Origin: Diphasiastrum complanatum
Lineage: Eukaryota; Streptophyta; Lycopodiopsida; Lycopodiales; Lycopodiaceae
DNA length: 64,000 bases
Reading direction: 5' to 3'
Assembly (NCBI GenBank): GCA_029204225.1
Contig: CM055096.1
Coordinates: 5,001 to 69,000 of the forward strand
Shown: positions 10,771 to 21,159 of the stretch, in pieces
Numbering within the stretch: position 1 is the stretch's first letter
Layout of the letters: each line of letters begins with the position of its first letter
Made by a program: the position numbers and the translations under genes
The notes under the pieces: generated by a model
Seen by the model: only the letters and a program-made list of their open reading frames with translations
Told to the model about the DNA's origin: nothing
The model's database searches: none

Positions 10771-11960
10771 GGTATTCCCAATCTAGTCAGAATGTTATGT
10801 AAAAATCTTGTCTTTGCCTTCTCAAGTCAAAACGTTGTTATAGAGCTCATAAAGTTTAGATATTTACTTTATAGGACTAACATAGGTTCTTGTTCAAAAT
10901 TTGTTCCTTTGGCAAGTTAAAAGCATGATCCATATATGGCTATGAACTAGTTTCATTCTCTTAGTTTACATTTATTTTCTCATGTTGCATGCATTATCTT
11001 TAGCTTGTGAGGCATACATTAATTTGCCTCACACATGAACTCAAACGCAATTTATCCTCAAACTAGCTTTGAAGCTAATTTCATCATATGGATTATTTTT
11101 TACAAGTTTATGTTGTACAATAAGGTACCTGACTTTGTAGCCATATTTTGATTTGACTTTAATTTATTGTTGGTTTTTCTTGGACAATGGAACCATTTGG
11201 TTAGTCAGCAACCAACAACTAGAAACTAGGATGACATTCTAGTAGGTCAACTTGTTATTGTGACATGTACAGCTTTACATGGCTTGAATTTTGATTTAAA
11301 TGATAATAAAGGTAATGACTAATGACTTCTCACTAGTGAAGTGACTTCTCACTAGTGAAGTGACTTCTCACTAGTAAAGGTAATCACTAATGACTTCTCA
11401 CTACTGAAGTTATGCGTAAAGTATAGCCCATTGAGCTCAAAATTCATAAAATGTTGAAATGACTACAAGATCCACATAAGTTAATATAGATACGACAATG
11501 TTGAACATACAAAGGCTTGGCTCAATCATGGGGGAGCTAAAATATGATTGGTGTTTTGATTTGTCTAAAGCATTCGATGCAACTTGCCTTCTTGATAGTA
11601 ACTATATATTACTTTACATATCTCTTTAACAAATCATACAAGACTGGTGTGATCTTGTCATACTTTGCAGTTTAGTGTTGAAGGTATTCAACCAAACCAA
11701 GAAAATTTCACATTCCAAAGTTCATGTTTAACATAACATCAATATTGATTAGGTCGATACATTACCTATGTCGTGACTCACCAGTTTAATGAAATTCGCT
11801 TCACGAATTTAAAGAGACACTTAGTAAAGTTCAAGCTAATTCCAATCTCACAAGATTTGGCTAGACACTTTTCAAATTAGCTGAAATGATCAACACATGT
11901 GCTATATATACAAAAAATTTCATTTTTTTTTGTATATTCATCAAGCGATCATAATAAGTT
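10771..11960. other. Non-coding AT-rich stretch
   Basis: No gene or element recognised apart from the 19-bp repeats at 11324-11410, listed separately. Confidence 0.5.
11324..11410. repeat. 19-bp tandem repeats
   Basis: The unit GACTTCTCACTAGTGAAGT starts at 11324, 11343 and 11362, and again imperfectly at 11392. Each unit is itself a near palindrome (ACTTCTCACTAGTGAAGT pairs in part), so small hairpins are possible. Confidence 0.9.
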
Positions 11961-12190
11961 TTGGAAAGTGGATGGAGTAGGAGTGGGGCTAAAAGGCATC
12001 ATAAAATGTCATTGCATTATTTTTTGGAAAGTTAATGGGGCATTAGTGAGGCTAAAAGGCATCATAAGATGTTCTTGCATATTTTTTTGGAAAGTGGATG
12101 GGGCATTAGTGAGGCTAAAAGGCATATTTAAATGTCGTTGCATATTTTTTTTGGAATGTGGATGGAGTATTAGTGAGGCTAAAGACAACA
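11961..12190. repeat. 63-bp minisatellite, four copies
   Basis: Copies begin with TTGGAAAG or TTGGAATG at 11961, 12024, 12087 and 12151. The unit length is a multiple of three, so both strands stay open (plus 11899-12216; minus 12009-12212), giving repeated FWKVDGALVRLKGII-type peptides. I regard the coding potential as a by-product of the periodicity. Confidence 0.9.
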
Positions 12191-12605
12191 ACTCATACAC
12201 ACATGCACCCAATTAGATAAAAAGGTAGTCTTTCGTTGAACATTTTTTGCATTTTTTATTAGATTATAAGTCTTCCTTAATCCATCTAAAAAGCTATGCA
12301 TTTTTTGATTAGCAACTTTATACAAAATGGCTCTAGTAATTTACATATAAGGAAAATGATCTTTCATTGTGATGAAAACATTTGATGTGCAAAATTGTAC
12401 ATATATTGTCGAATTCCCATTCTTCTTGGAGATGATAACTATATGATCACATGAATAAATCAGTTCAAGCCACCTTTGCAATCTCGGTTTAAAGTTTTTC
12501 TGTCCATTTGATATCAAATGTATATGATAGGCTTTAACCACATGTATTTTGACTACTCTCCAGCTTGTCTTGACTCCAGGACATGTTCTCCAACATCAAG
12601 AAACT
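12191..12605. other. No gene seen
   Basis: A 415-bp AT-rich interval between two tandem repeats. No motif recognised. Confidence 0.5.
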
Positions 12606-13027
12606 AACTCATGATCTGTCAAGATCAAGGTCAACATTTTGGCTATTGTGTGACATGTCAAGGTTTTTATTATGCTCATGAGACCACAACAAGGTTTGAC
12701 TCAATATTTTGGGTACCAACGTATTTTATCATTGCTCTTTGGCTCTTCAAGACTACTCAAGAGGAAAATGGAGTTCTTATTGCAAGTGGTACAAGATCTA
12801 GAAGAGTTTTCAAGATAACTCATGATCTGTCAAGATCAAGGTCAACATTTTGGCTATTGTGTGACATGTCAAGGTTTTTATTATGCTCATGAGACCACAA
12901 CAAGGTTTGACTCAATATTTTGGGTACCAATGTATTTTATCATTGCTCTTTGGCTCTTCAAGACTGCTCAAGAGGAAAATGGAGTTCTTATTGCAAGTGG
13001 TACAAGATCTAGAAGAGTTTTCAAGAT
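12606..13027. repeat. 211-bp tandem duplication
   Basis: Two almost identical copies (12606-12816 and 12817-13027) starting AACTCATGATCTGTC. I count only about two substitutions between them (CAACGTATT/CAATGTATT and GACTACTC/GACTGCTC), so the event is recent. The second copy runs straight into a copia relic, so the repeated unit may come from the same relic (part of a gag region), but I see no gag motif in it. Confidence 0.95.
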
Positions 13028-13035
13028 TAATGCAA

Positions 13036-13890
13036 GTGTTCATGCTAAATCTTGTGGTAATTTGATGGCCAAAGTCACTCATGGCATGTATGACTACATC
13101 ATCAATTTTTATAGAGGATGATCCTTGATGGATTGATAGTGGGGTGAGCTCACATGTCACAAGGAAAAGGGAGTATATCTCTTCATTTTCATCATGTTCT
13201 AAGAAGTCTATTCTTGTTGTAAATGGTGCTACATGTGAGATTCATGGGATAGGAACCATTCCTATTTGGCTTGAATCAAGAAGGAGAGCAAAGCTTTAAT
13301 ATGACTTGTATGTTCCTTAAATGTCTATAAATTTGTTGAGTGTAAGTCAATTGATTGGCATGGATGTAATGTCAAGTTTGATTGCAATACTTGCTTTATC
13401 ATCAAAAAAGAAAATGTCACTGCCAAAGGGTAGGCTTTTCAAACTTGATGTTTGTGTGAGATCTAATCACAATTTGGATGTGATGGAAGCCAAAGGAGAG
13501 CTTGTTTCTCAAGAGGAGAAAGTGGAGCACTAAAATCTCAAATCCAGGGATGTTGGTTTTGATGTCGATGTCAAGAATGATGTTTGAAGTGTGGTTGAAA
13601 GCGCCTCTAATGTTTTTGGTGTTAAGGATCTTGCAAGGCTCAAGGAGGAGTCAAATGAAGAAGGTGTACTAGAGCACCAATCTCTACAACCAAGCACACC
13701 AAGGGGATCGTCAAGATCCAAGGAGGAGCCATCAAGGCTTGTTTGCATGAGCAAGGATATATGAATAAAGTTGTTTCGATGATGTGTCAAAATCTCAAAG
13801 TAGGCTACATGGGCAACATAATCCAAATTTAATGGATGTCTAAAAAATGAGCTTGTAGGAAAGGTAGCCATGGTGGACAAGATCAAACGA
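13036..13890 (+). pseudogene. Ty1/copia relic: protease start, pre-integrase spacer and integrase-RT linker
   Basis: Around 13120-13170 broken frames read as the copia protease entry (an altered WxDSGxxSH segment, with stop codons). Then 13321-13533 gives SINLLSVSQLIGMDV and GRLFKLDVCVRSNHN, matching LLSVSQMIDKGLDV and GKLFKLDACVISNHE of the intact copia element at 56993-60742. From about 13550 the sequence resembles the acidic and basic linker between integrase and RT. The integrase core is deleted. It is too decayed to be functional. Confidence 0.7.
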
Positions 13891-14927
13891 ACTTCAATAG
13901 CTTTTCATTCAAAGATAGAACAAAGGAATGGGATGCAAAATTTCCATTGCTATGCACACCTATTCGATTTTGTATACTTAGGTATCTCATAATAACTAGC
14001 ATGATCTTTTGGCTACATCTCTATTTTTAAGTACCACTCACATGTGTGAATGATCCTTCATAATTTTGCATATCTTGTATAGATCCCTTTTCATGCTCAA
14101 CAACTATTAATGCTCTTCTTATCATAAAAATATGCTCATATTGACAATCCAAATATTTTTTGACTAAAAACATATCATGAGAATGATCAACAGGTTTTTC
14201 CTATTCCTTCTCCCACCTAACAACATATTGATGCCCCTTAAGACTCACTAATGTATTTGAAATACTAAGAGAGTTAGATAGAGTAGATATTGATCAAGTT
14301 GACCTGGTAGTTTTAGAATTTTATAGGTATGTAGGATTATGTAGCTTGATATTTTAAAATTTTGGATCATTTACATAGATAAATGATCTAATTACAAAAA
14401 GTTAGTGACTACATATTGAAAGAGAGTAATATGTATGAATTTGAGTTAAAAGTGATACGGATCTCTTTCCTCTTGAAATTGTTGGCATATAGGTATAGAG
14501 TCATATTATGGTCAAATACATGATTTGATTATGAATATCACTTTTGGTTCTTTTCAATGTATATTTTTCTATAAAGTTTTAATCTCTTATCATGGGTTTG
14601 TCATCTTATATCATCAAGGAAATATACTACTAAATTAAATTTCTTATGATGCTTTTTGGATTTGTGTGAAGGAATGAATAATATCACTAAGTTTGTTTGT
14701 TTTAGATTTGATTGAAATATTTATATACACATATAATTTTAGTTTTCAAGAAAATCACAATTTCTTACTTAAAGATTTATGTGTACTTGAAGTGTTAATA
14801 AGCCATTGAAAATTTCGGAGCTAGATGAATCTAACATGGCAAAACTCAAGGATGAAGCTACAATGGAGAATTAGGGCAAGAATGCTCAATCAACTTCCTT
14901 ATTACATGCTATATTTTCACCTAACTC
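13891..14927. other. No gene seen, AT-rich
   Basis: About 1 kb without recognisable coding or repeat structure. Confidence 0.5.
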
Positions 14928-15185
14928 GGAATGAACGAAACTGTTTCATCCCACTGACAAGTTGGAAATGCAAGTGATGAATTGATAAATGATCTGTTTG
15001 GACATAGTTCTAAGCAAGAGGATTTAACAAGAAAGAACTGGAGTCTGAAAACGGGCAGAAACACCCAGTTTCCAGAGTGGAAACCACCTAAGAAGAAGAC
15101 GTAAAGAAGTAAAGAAAAGAAACAAAAGGAAAAGAGATCCGTGTTCACAGATTCTTGCTGAATCTGTGAACATTTGGCGTCGTTA
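14928..15185 (-). repeat. Dispersed repeat, copy 1 (minus orientation)
   Basis: The reverse complement matches 54046-54300 along its length, with shared phrases such as GGATCTCTTTTC/GGATCTCTTCTC, GAAACTGGGTGTTT and CAGTGGGATGAAACA. At its proximal end it carries a 13-bp perfect hairpin (15142-15172). Both copies contain the hairpin, so it is part of the repeat. The start with TG makes an LTR or small element end possible. A 145-codon minus-strand frame (14921-15358) overlaps it but is not shared in a conserved way. Confidence 0.8.
15142..15172. repeat. Perfect 13-bp inverted repeat with 5-base loop
   Basis: TGTTCACAGATTC, loop TTGCT, then the exact reverse complement. The same structure with one mismatch lies at 54046-54076. 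No T-run follows, so a terminator is not implied. Confidence 0.95.
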
Positions 15186-15408
15186 CCACTGCTACACAAA
15201 CACTTATAATCACCAAACCATTCTAATTTGTGCTGCCAAACCATCTCTCTGAAGTCCCCCACATATGCATCTTCACAGAGCTCATCACTGTGGTCTCGAC
15301 CGACGTACAGCTCCGTTTTTGATCGAGTCTTCACGCTCCTTACCTGGCCAAGTTCCACGACTCACATCTGGAGCCTTGTTTCATTTCCCATTGAAACCAC
15401 ATGACAAC

Positions 15409-15900
15409 TCTCGACCGAGCCCCTACTAGAAATATTTTGCCAAGTCTTGAGTTTAAGATCTCAACCGATCCTTATCGATCAAATCTCAACCGAGTGTTTT
15501 TATTGACACCTTGACTGATCCACTTAATTGACATCTCGACCGAAGAATTTCAGTCCAAACTCGACCGAGTGCTTTTAGTCCAATCTCGAACGAATACTTT
15601 CCTTCTGATCTTGACCGAAGTCTTTTGTCAAGTCTCGACCGAAGAATTCCATAACGGTCTTGACCGAGGGCATTCGTTCGAATCTCGACCAAAGGCATTT
15701 GGTCAAATCTCGACTGAAGGCATTTCATCAGATCTCGATCGACGACGTTCGTCACAATCTCAACCAAAAACTTTTGTCAAATCTCAACCAAAGACTTCTG
15801 TTACGATTTCAACCGACGGAATTCCTTCAGATCTCGACCAAACCCTTTTATCAAATCTCAATCGAATATTTTCTATCAAATCTCAATCGAGCACTTGAAC
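15409..15900. repeat. 25-bp minisatellite, about 19 copies
   Basis: Successive units with the core TCTCGACCGAA start about every 25 bases (for example 15683, 15708, 15733, 15758, 15782, 15807). The 3' units drift to TCTCAACC and TCTCAATCG. A period of 25 rotates through all frames, so the long frames here (such as 15569-15898) are not evidence of coding. Confidence 0.9.
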
Positions 15901-16161
15901 TCACCATCTCTACGTAGTCAACTACAAAACCAAAGTCACCTCTATATTTGACTAGGTCCCAGTATATGCCAATTACCACAGCTCCTACCCCAGATTATTG
16001 CAAAATCCATACATAAAAAACTGTGCCATTTGGACTCCCCCACATTATTCGACTCTGACTACTATCCCTTGATCATAATTAAAAGAAAAAAAAAGGACCC
16101 AATCGTTATAGAAGAGTCCTAGAGGCCTACATACCCAAACCTAAGGTACTCTAGATTTGCA

Positions 16162-16761
16162 ATGGATCATCCTTACGATCCGAATTCTATAGAGAACTAT
16201 CCACCAGAGATGGTCTCTCCATCTATAGAACATACTCGATACAATAGATATTCTAGGATGAAGTCCCAAGTCCATGAGCCCTCAACCAACCCGTTTGACA
16301 GATGGGAACCCATGCATTTTGAAGTTCCATACAATCGCCCAGACTTTCATGTGGTTGAATCATCACATGCACGAGCACTTAAATGGGGCTTTTGAAAATA
16401 ATGTCCTGCTGCGTACTGAAAAACGTACTCCCAAGTTAGATCTACCAAAGTACGACGACAAAATTGACCCTCAAATATTTCTTCAAGTCTTTGAGAATGC
16501 ATGCGATGTCTATGGCGAGACATCAGCAGAAGCTATGGTCCAGCTCTTCTCGATGACCATGATTGATCGAGCACGAGAATGGTTTTTAACCTTGATCGTG
16601 AAGATAAACGAGACTGGTCACTCTTGAAGGAAGCCTTCATAAAAAAATTCAAGCCATTTTGTTTGATCGAAAGTCCTTTTGTCAAGTTGAGTAACATCAA
16701 AATGACAAAAGATGAGAAAGTATGTGACTATATAGAAAGATTTAAAAGATTAAAAAGTTAG
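16162..16761 (+). pseudogene. Ty3/gypsy gag, N-terminal and capsid part, frameshifted
   Basis: The first frame starts MDHPYDPNSIENYPPE and stops at 16395. The second (16274-16627) has KRTPKLDLPKYDDKIDP, FLQVFENACDVYG and a stretch ending REWFL, the retrotransposon gag core. The third (16579-16761) gives DWSLLKEAFIKKFKP and DYIERFKRLKS. The three overlapping frames are parts of one gag with two frameshifts. Gag would package the element RNA into virus-like particles. The same core is seen at 42494-43108 in a different gypsy fragment. Confidence 0.8.
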
Positions 16762-18210
16762 GTACAAGAACAACCAACCGAATCTATGCTCATCATTTTT
16801 CTCGTTAGATAAGATGTGAACTTCGCTCCAATGATGAATACACATCATTGAAACAAGCCATGTTTGATGCCATTCGAGAAAAAGATGAGGGATCCGATGT
16901 TGATGAGCCACATGAACGGAGAGCACATCGTGTTGTCCAGGAAGCTCGACCAAATGAGAAAACATGAGAACAATTATGGAAAACACAAATGGAGTTGCTT
17001 AAACAACAACAACAACAACAAATGGAGAAACTCACGAAAGAGTTTCAAAATACTCTCAAGTCTATCCAGAGCTCTCGATGTCGGGTCAGTTACCCTCGGG
17101 CCAAATCCACCATAGATGGGAGAATACTTGGTGCCCTCATTGTCGCACACACTGGCAATGAGTGCCCATCATACCAACCGGTCCCAAATACTTCCTTGAT
17201 CAAATGCGACATCTGCGACTTTATGGGCCATATCTCACTCTATTGCTATTATAACCCGAGGAACTAGCCTCACAACTAGTCAGGGGGCCATTATCAACCT
17301 CCTCGACAATAGTTTGTTTCACAACACCAAAATCATGCACTATCTACTGACATGAACCTCAACCATAGCTGGCACTCTTGGGTCCACACCCAAGGGGACA
17401 ACCAATTTAGGAGCACAAAAATATAGACACCCTCGAGAATCTGCACAAACACATCTTGTGGATAGCTTCTATGATCACACATACAGTCACGATACAACAC
17501 TTCCATCTGCTAGTTCTCAACCATATCAAAGCGACAACTCGTGCAAATGGGATGAGTATTCCACGAACTCAAAAAATCAAGCATAGTTAGCCATCCAAGA
17601 TGGTTATGCTATTGCCACGGGACCCATGAGCAACCGCTGTTCTATTTGTGGTGAAACTCGCCACTTCATGGTTGATTGTAAAGTTAAGGACCAATACCAT
17701 GTGGAGTGTCCAGACTATGTTTGCAAACACAGTTTCAAAGACTATCCTAAACAACCTAACATGATTCTTTTAGCACGTCATATATCATCAGAATCTATTA
17801 GAGTTTTACTAGAGCACAATGCCAACACGAAGAACAACAAAACACATTGACAAATCAACTGCCCATCAGGGAAGCCCATTGACTTATTCCACTTTACCCA
17901 AATATTATTGAGACCCAAACGTGGAACAAAGGTCTTGACTTCCTTGAGCGCGAATGGTTTGATCGCAAATTTAGAGATGAGTTTTTGTGAGAGGAAGAAA
18001 GTACAAACTCCAATCCCTGAAAAAGAACAATCCCTACAGGGACTCGAGGTATTCTCTGAACTCCTGCAAGCTCGAATCACCATGCCATTACATAGTGCCA
18101 TCAAATCTTTTACAGGGCTTCATCACTATATCCATCGTAGTTTTGAGCTGCCTACTATTCTTATCGAACAGTGAAAACCAGAAGAGATTCCTGAAATTTC
18201 TCAGATTCCT
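16762..18210 (+). pseudogene. Gypsy gag C-terminal part with two zinc knuckles
   Basis: A CAACAA run near 17004-17019 encodes a glutamine tract. At about 17203-17245 the frame 16989-17267 encodes CDICDFMGHISLYC, and at 17638-17680 the frame 17626-17850 encodes CSICGETRHFMVDC. Both fit CX2CX4HX4C, the RNA-binding knuckle of nucleocapsid. Stops and frame changes between and after them show decay. The ~360 bp before the protease (17851-18210) has no motif I recognise. Confidence 0.75.
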
Positions 18211-18738
18211 ATGAATCTGATGAATATAGGTGTTGCTAAGGGAACTAGCATCACTTTGTCTATGACTTACAAAGATTATCCCACAGTGTTCGCTATCCTT
18301 GATAGTGGATCCGGTGTCAATATAATGGCTTTGTCATTGGCAAAGTCATGGGGATTCCATACCCTCAATAAGCCACGCTACAAACTGCGCATGGCTGATC
18401 AGCGAGTCACAGACCCTGAAGATCATTTATCAAATATCTCAGTACGTATTGCAGGTGTCAAATTTACCATTAATTGCGTCATTCTTGATTTACCAGATGA
18501 TGCAAATACATATAAACTCCTTCTTGGCACACCCTGACTACAGATGGCAAGCGTTGTCCAAGATTGGAAGCGTAGCAAAATCACCTTTGGCAATAATGAC
18601 AAACGAGTCATTGTTGACTCAACTGGCCATGTAAAGCCCACTAAAGTTTATGATAATTGGTCATTAACAACTTACGATGAATCAGATAGTGTCCCGATCC
18701 AACCGAAAGGCCACTATACTTGGCCATATAGTATCTAG
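18211..18738 (+). pseudogene. Ty3/gypsy aspartic protease
   Basis: The frame has TVFAILDSGSGVNIM, in which DSG is the catalytic triad of retropepsin-like proteases, then MADQRVTDPEDHLSNISVRI and VILDLPDDANTYKLLLGTP. A stop at 18538-18540 interrupts the domain end, which continues in another frame (18544-18738) as SKITFGNNDKRVIVDSTG. The domain aligns well with 192-470 at the chromosome end. It would cut the Gag-Pol polyprotein in an intact copy. Confidence 0.85.
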
Positions 18739-19070
18739 ACACGGAATCGCCACAGACCTATTAAAGATCAGGATCATTGTTGATCTACCACCGCTAGGAA
18801 TGATCCGCGAAGTCTACATCTTCATGGGTCATGCTAACTATTATAGGATCTTCATTCTAGATTTTGCGGAGTTAGCCCGACCAATTTACAAACTCACAGC
18901 GGATCCACATTGGAACGAGGAAGCCCTAAAGGCTTTCCAAAAGCTTAAAGATGAATTCGTTTCAACCGCCAATATTACATCCACCTAATTGGTCCATTGA
19001 GTTTCATGTGCATACAGATGCATTAAATTATACAGTTGGAGCAGTCTTAACCCAGCCAGGAGAACACAAA
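18677..19070 (+). pseudogene. Gypsy RT connection and RNase H start after a large internal deletion
   Basis: The frame 18677-18988 reads ILGHIVSRHGIATDLLKIRI, FMGHANYYRIFILDFAEL and HWNEEALKAFQKLKDEF. A shifted frame then gives WSIEFHVHTDALNYTVGAVL, with the RNase H TDA. The protease linker joins directly to this segment near 18715, so the linker end and whole RT core (about 0.8 kb in relatives, including YxDD) are gone. After about 19070 the RNase H homology stops. Confidence 0.8.
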
Positions 19071-19282
19071 AAGGCGATGAAGGAAACAACTATGGGGCGG
19101 ATGGGGGATGAGGTTTGTGAAATAGTGACAATGAGGGGGAATGAGGTGGCGATGGCGAGAGTAGTGATGAAAGAAACAATGGAAGAAACTATGAAAGTTG
19201 TGATGGTAGATGAGATTGGGAAAGAGGGAGCTGGACGGATGGGCTGTGGAGAGGATAAATGATTTGAAGAAGGGGGGGAGGA
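19071..19282 (+). repeat. Purine-rich low-complexity block
   Basis: Repeats of GAAACAA/GAAACTATG, GATGG and GAGG-type words on the plus strand give a long MKE/ME-rich frame. No domain recognised. It marks the end of gypsy homology. Confidence 0.6.
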
Positions 19283-20218
19283 ATGGAATGGGCAGTCCAA
19301 CAACCCATCACTGCCATCTCTGTCACCACACCTCTCCCACCACCCATTGTAACTCTGCCACCTTCGGCCATCTGGGGCTCTCAAGCTCTGGGTTGTTGGA
19401 CTGCCTTAATGGGCCTCCCGCAACAACTCCACCAAATGCTCAATGAAAGAGCAACTGAGCAGTCTCGCGACCAATTGGTGGTAGGGCAAACGTTGTAGGC
19501 CTTGACTGATCAGTCATGCAACTGAATAAGAAAAAGAGAGGAATGAGAGCCAAGCACTGGTCCACCAATTGACAGACCATATGAAGACAGCAGAGCAAGC
19601 AGCTCAGCAACACCAACAGCTCTTGTCCAAACTTCAGACTGAGCTCTCGATCAAGAGAAGACCATGCAAAAAACATATCAATTCGTTGACCACCAGCATT
19701 TGGTGCTAAAATAGACCGCATTGGAGCAGGAGCGTGAATCTCTCAAAGCCACCGAAAGACCGCTCAAGGACTACATCTGCCAATTGGAACAAAATGTTTT
19801 CAAGAAAGAGATGGAGTTGCAGAGAGCCCAAGCCAACTTCACCACCCAGCAAGCGGCCTTGGAGCTGCAAGTCCAACAAGATGATCAACAAGTGCAGGCC
19901 ATCCAAACTGTGCTAGATCAGATGGTAGCAATGATAGAAGAAGAGACACCGACCACCCAGAAACTCCAGTGGAAGTGCGTCAAATACTACAAGCTTCAAT
20001 TTGCCCAGGTGTTACAGACCTATCAGGACCAGCAAAAACTTCATGATGTGGTGCTCGTAACAAAGGATACCGAGCTAGCCACCCTACATTCCACGCTCCA
20101 AGAAGATGAGCATGCACTCAAGGAAGCAGAAGGCCAGCTGCAAAATCTCAAGAAGCAGTTCACCGTTGTTCTAGATTTTTTCACTACTCTAGACAACAAT
20201 TTACCTTTCATTTTTTAA
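19283..20218 (+). pseudogene. Proline-rich plus coiled-coil reading frame, unknown family
   Basis: 19283-19440 encodes a P/T-rich linker (TTPLPPPIVTLPPSA). From about 19555 a glutamine-rich coil follows (KTAEQAAQQHQQLLSKLQTEL). After a frameshift near 19655 and a stop near 19709 it continues as 19721-20218 (165 codons) with QLEQNVFKKEMELQRAQANF and EGQLQNLKKQF, long heptad-like helices rich in L, Q, E and K. No enzymatic motif. A counterpart with the same order lies on the minus strand at 26378-27413. It follows a gypsy remnant, so it may be an accessory ORF of a retroelement or captured host sequence (cytoskeletal-type coil); I cannot tell which. Confidence 0.45.
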
Positions 20219-20762
20219 TATCTCATTAGACTAGCTTTCTATTATTTTTCTTTGTCTTTTCCAACTCCCCCCCTCTCTAATTCTGACATCATTCAAATTT
20301 ATTAAATTGCATCAGAGGCCAATAAAAATATATTTATTTTTGTCGTCCTTAGTGTCTTTGTCCAGGTTAAGAATTTCGGCTATTGCTATGATGTTTTCGG
20401 GAGTTCTCCGTTTCGGTTTGTAGCAAGCCTTTGCGTCATCATCAATTTTTCACAGGATCGACGCTTTCAATTGGAGATAGATTACAAACATCAACTCCCA
20501 CTCTCTTTGTTCCACCCCCGTTCATTCCTTCACTTTCACAACACCAACAGGTACGGTACGCGCTAGAGTACCATCCAACATGAACAGAGAAGCCAATTGA
20601 TGCCCTCATATAGCATATAAAACATTGTCATACCACTGCTATCGCCCACCCTGATACTCTTTGTCTCGCCTAAAATGATCTCAGAGCCCTCTACTACGAA
20701 TGCCACTGATACCACCTTGTCATGTTCATCGTTTGTTACAATGCAGCGTTGGCACATTATAA
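20219..20762. other. No gene seen
   Basis: About 540 bp, partly T- and C-rich; no domain or repeat recognised. Confidence 0.5.
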
Positions 20763-21131
20763 CGCCATTGTATCTGCCATCCATGCCAAATCTCTGACTT
20801 TCTCTTCATTGTATCTGCCTCCATCTTCGACTACCAAGAACTCCAACTCACTTTTCCCCATTTCGACCTCCAAACTGGCAGAGAACGCACCTTCGACCAG
20901 GATCTTCAGTACGCCACACAGGTCAAAGACATCACCTCCCTTCAAGTCGATCCTAACATACCTCCTCTCGAGTTTGCCAGCTCACCACCTCAAACCATTT
21001 CGCCTCCTGTCTCTTCTTCATCACCCCCCACCGCCTCTTTGCCCCTCAAATCCGATCCTCCATCCACATCCACCATTCCTCCATGCCCAGTCGACAATCT
21101 TCATGATCTTGTGGCAGTACACAAACACTAG
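20763..21131 (+). pseudogene. Open proline/serine-rich frame without start codon
   Basis: An uninterrupted frame of about 122 codons from the stop at 20760 to TAG at 21129. It reads FDYQELQLTFPHFDLQTGRE, then PPLEFASSPPQTISPPVSSS, a P/S-rich disordered linker. No ATG is well placed. It may belong with the frames on either side (19.3-20.2 and 21.2-21.9 kb) to one long decayed protein. Function unknown. Confidence 0.35.
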
Positions 21132-21159
21132 TACAACAAAGTATTTTCAGTACCTAATT

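Noticed and set aside
10442-10781. Several overlapping ORFs rich in SLSL, RERE and HTHT
   Set aside because: They are translations of GT/GA microsatellites.
15142-15172. Hairpin as a transcription terminator
   Set aside because: No T-run, eukaryotic context, and it is part of a dispersed repeat.
14921-15358. 145-codon minus-strand ORF across the dispersed repeat
   Set aside because: About 60 percent of it is the repeat, and the second copy at 54 kb does not keep the frame.
15409-15900. Regularly spaced repeats as a CRISPR array
   Set aside because: Head-to-tail 25-bp units without unique spacers, in a plant genome.
15569-15917. Overlapping ORFs in the 25-bp minisatellite
   Set aside because: Explained by the repeat; a 25-bp period rotates through all frames and no domain is encoded.
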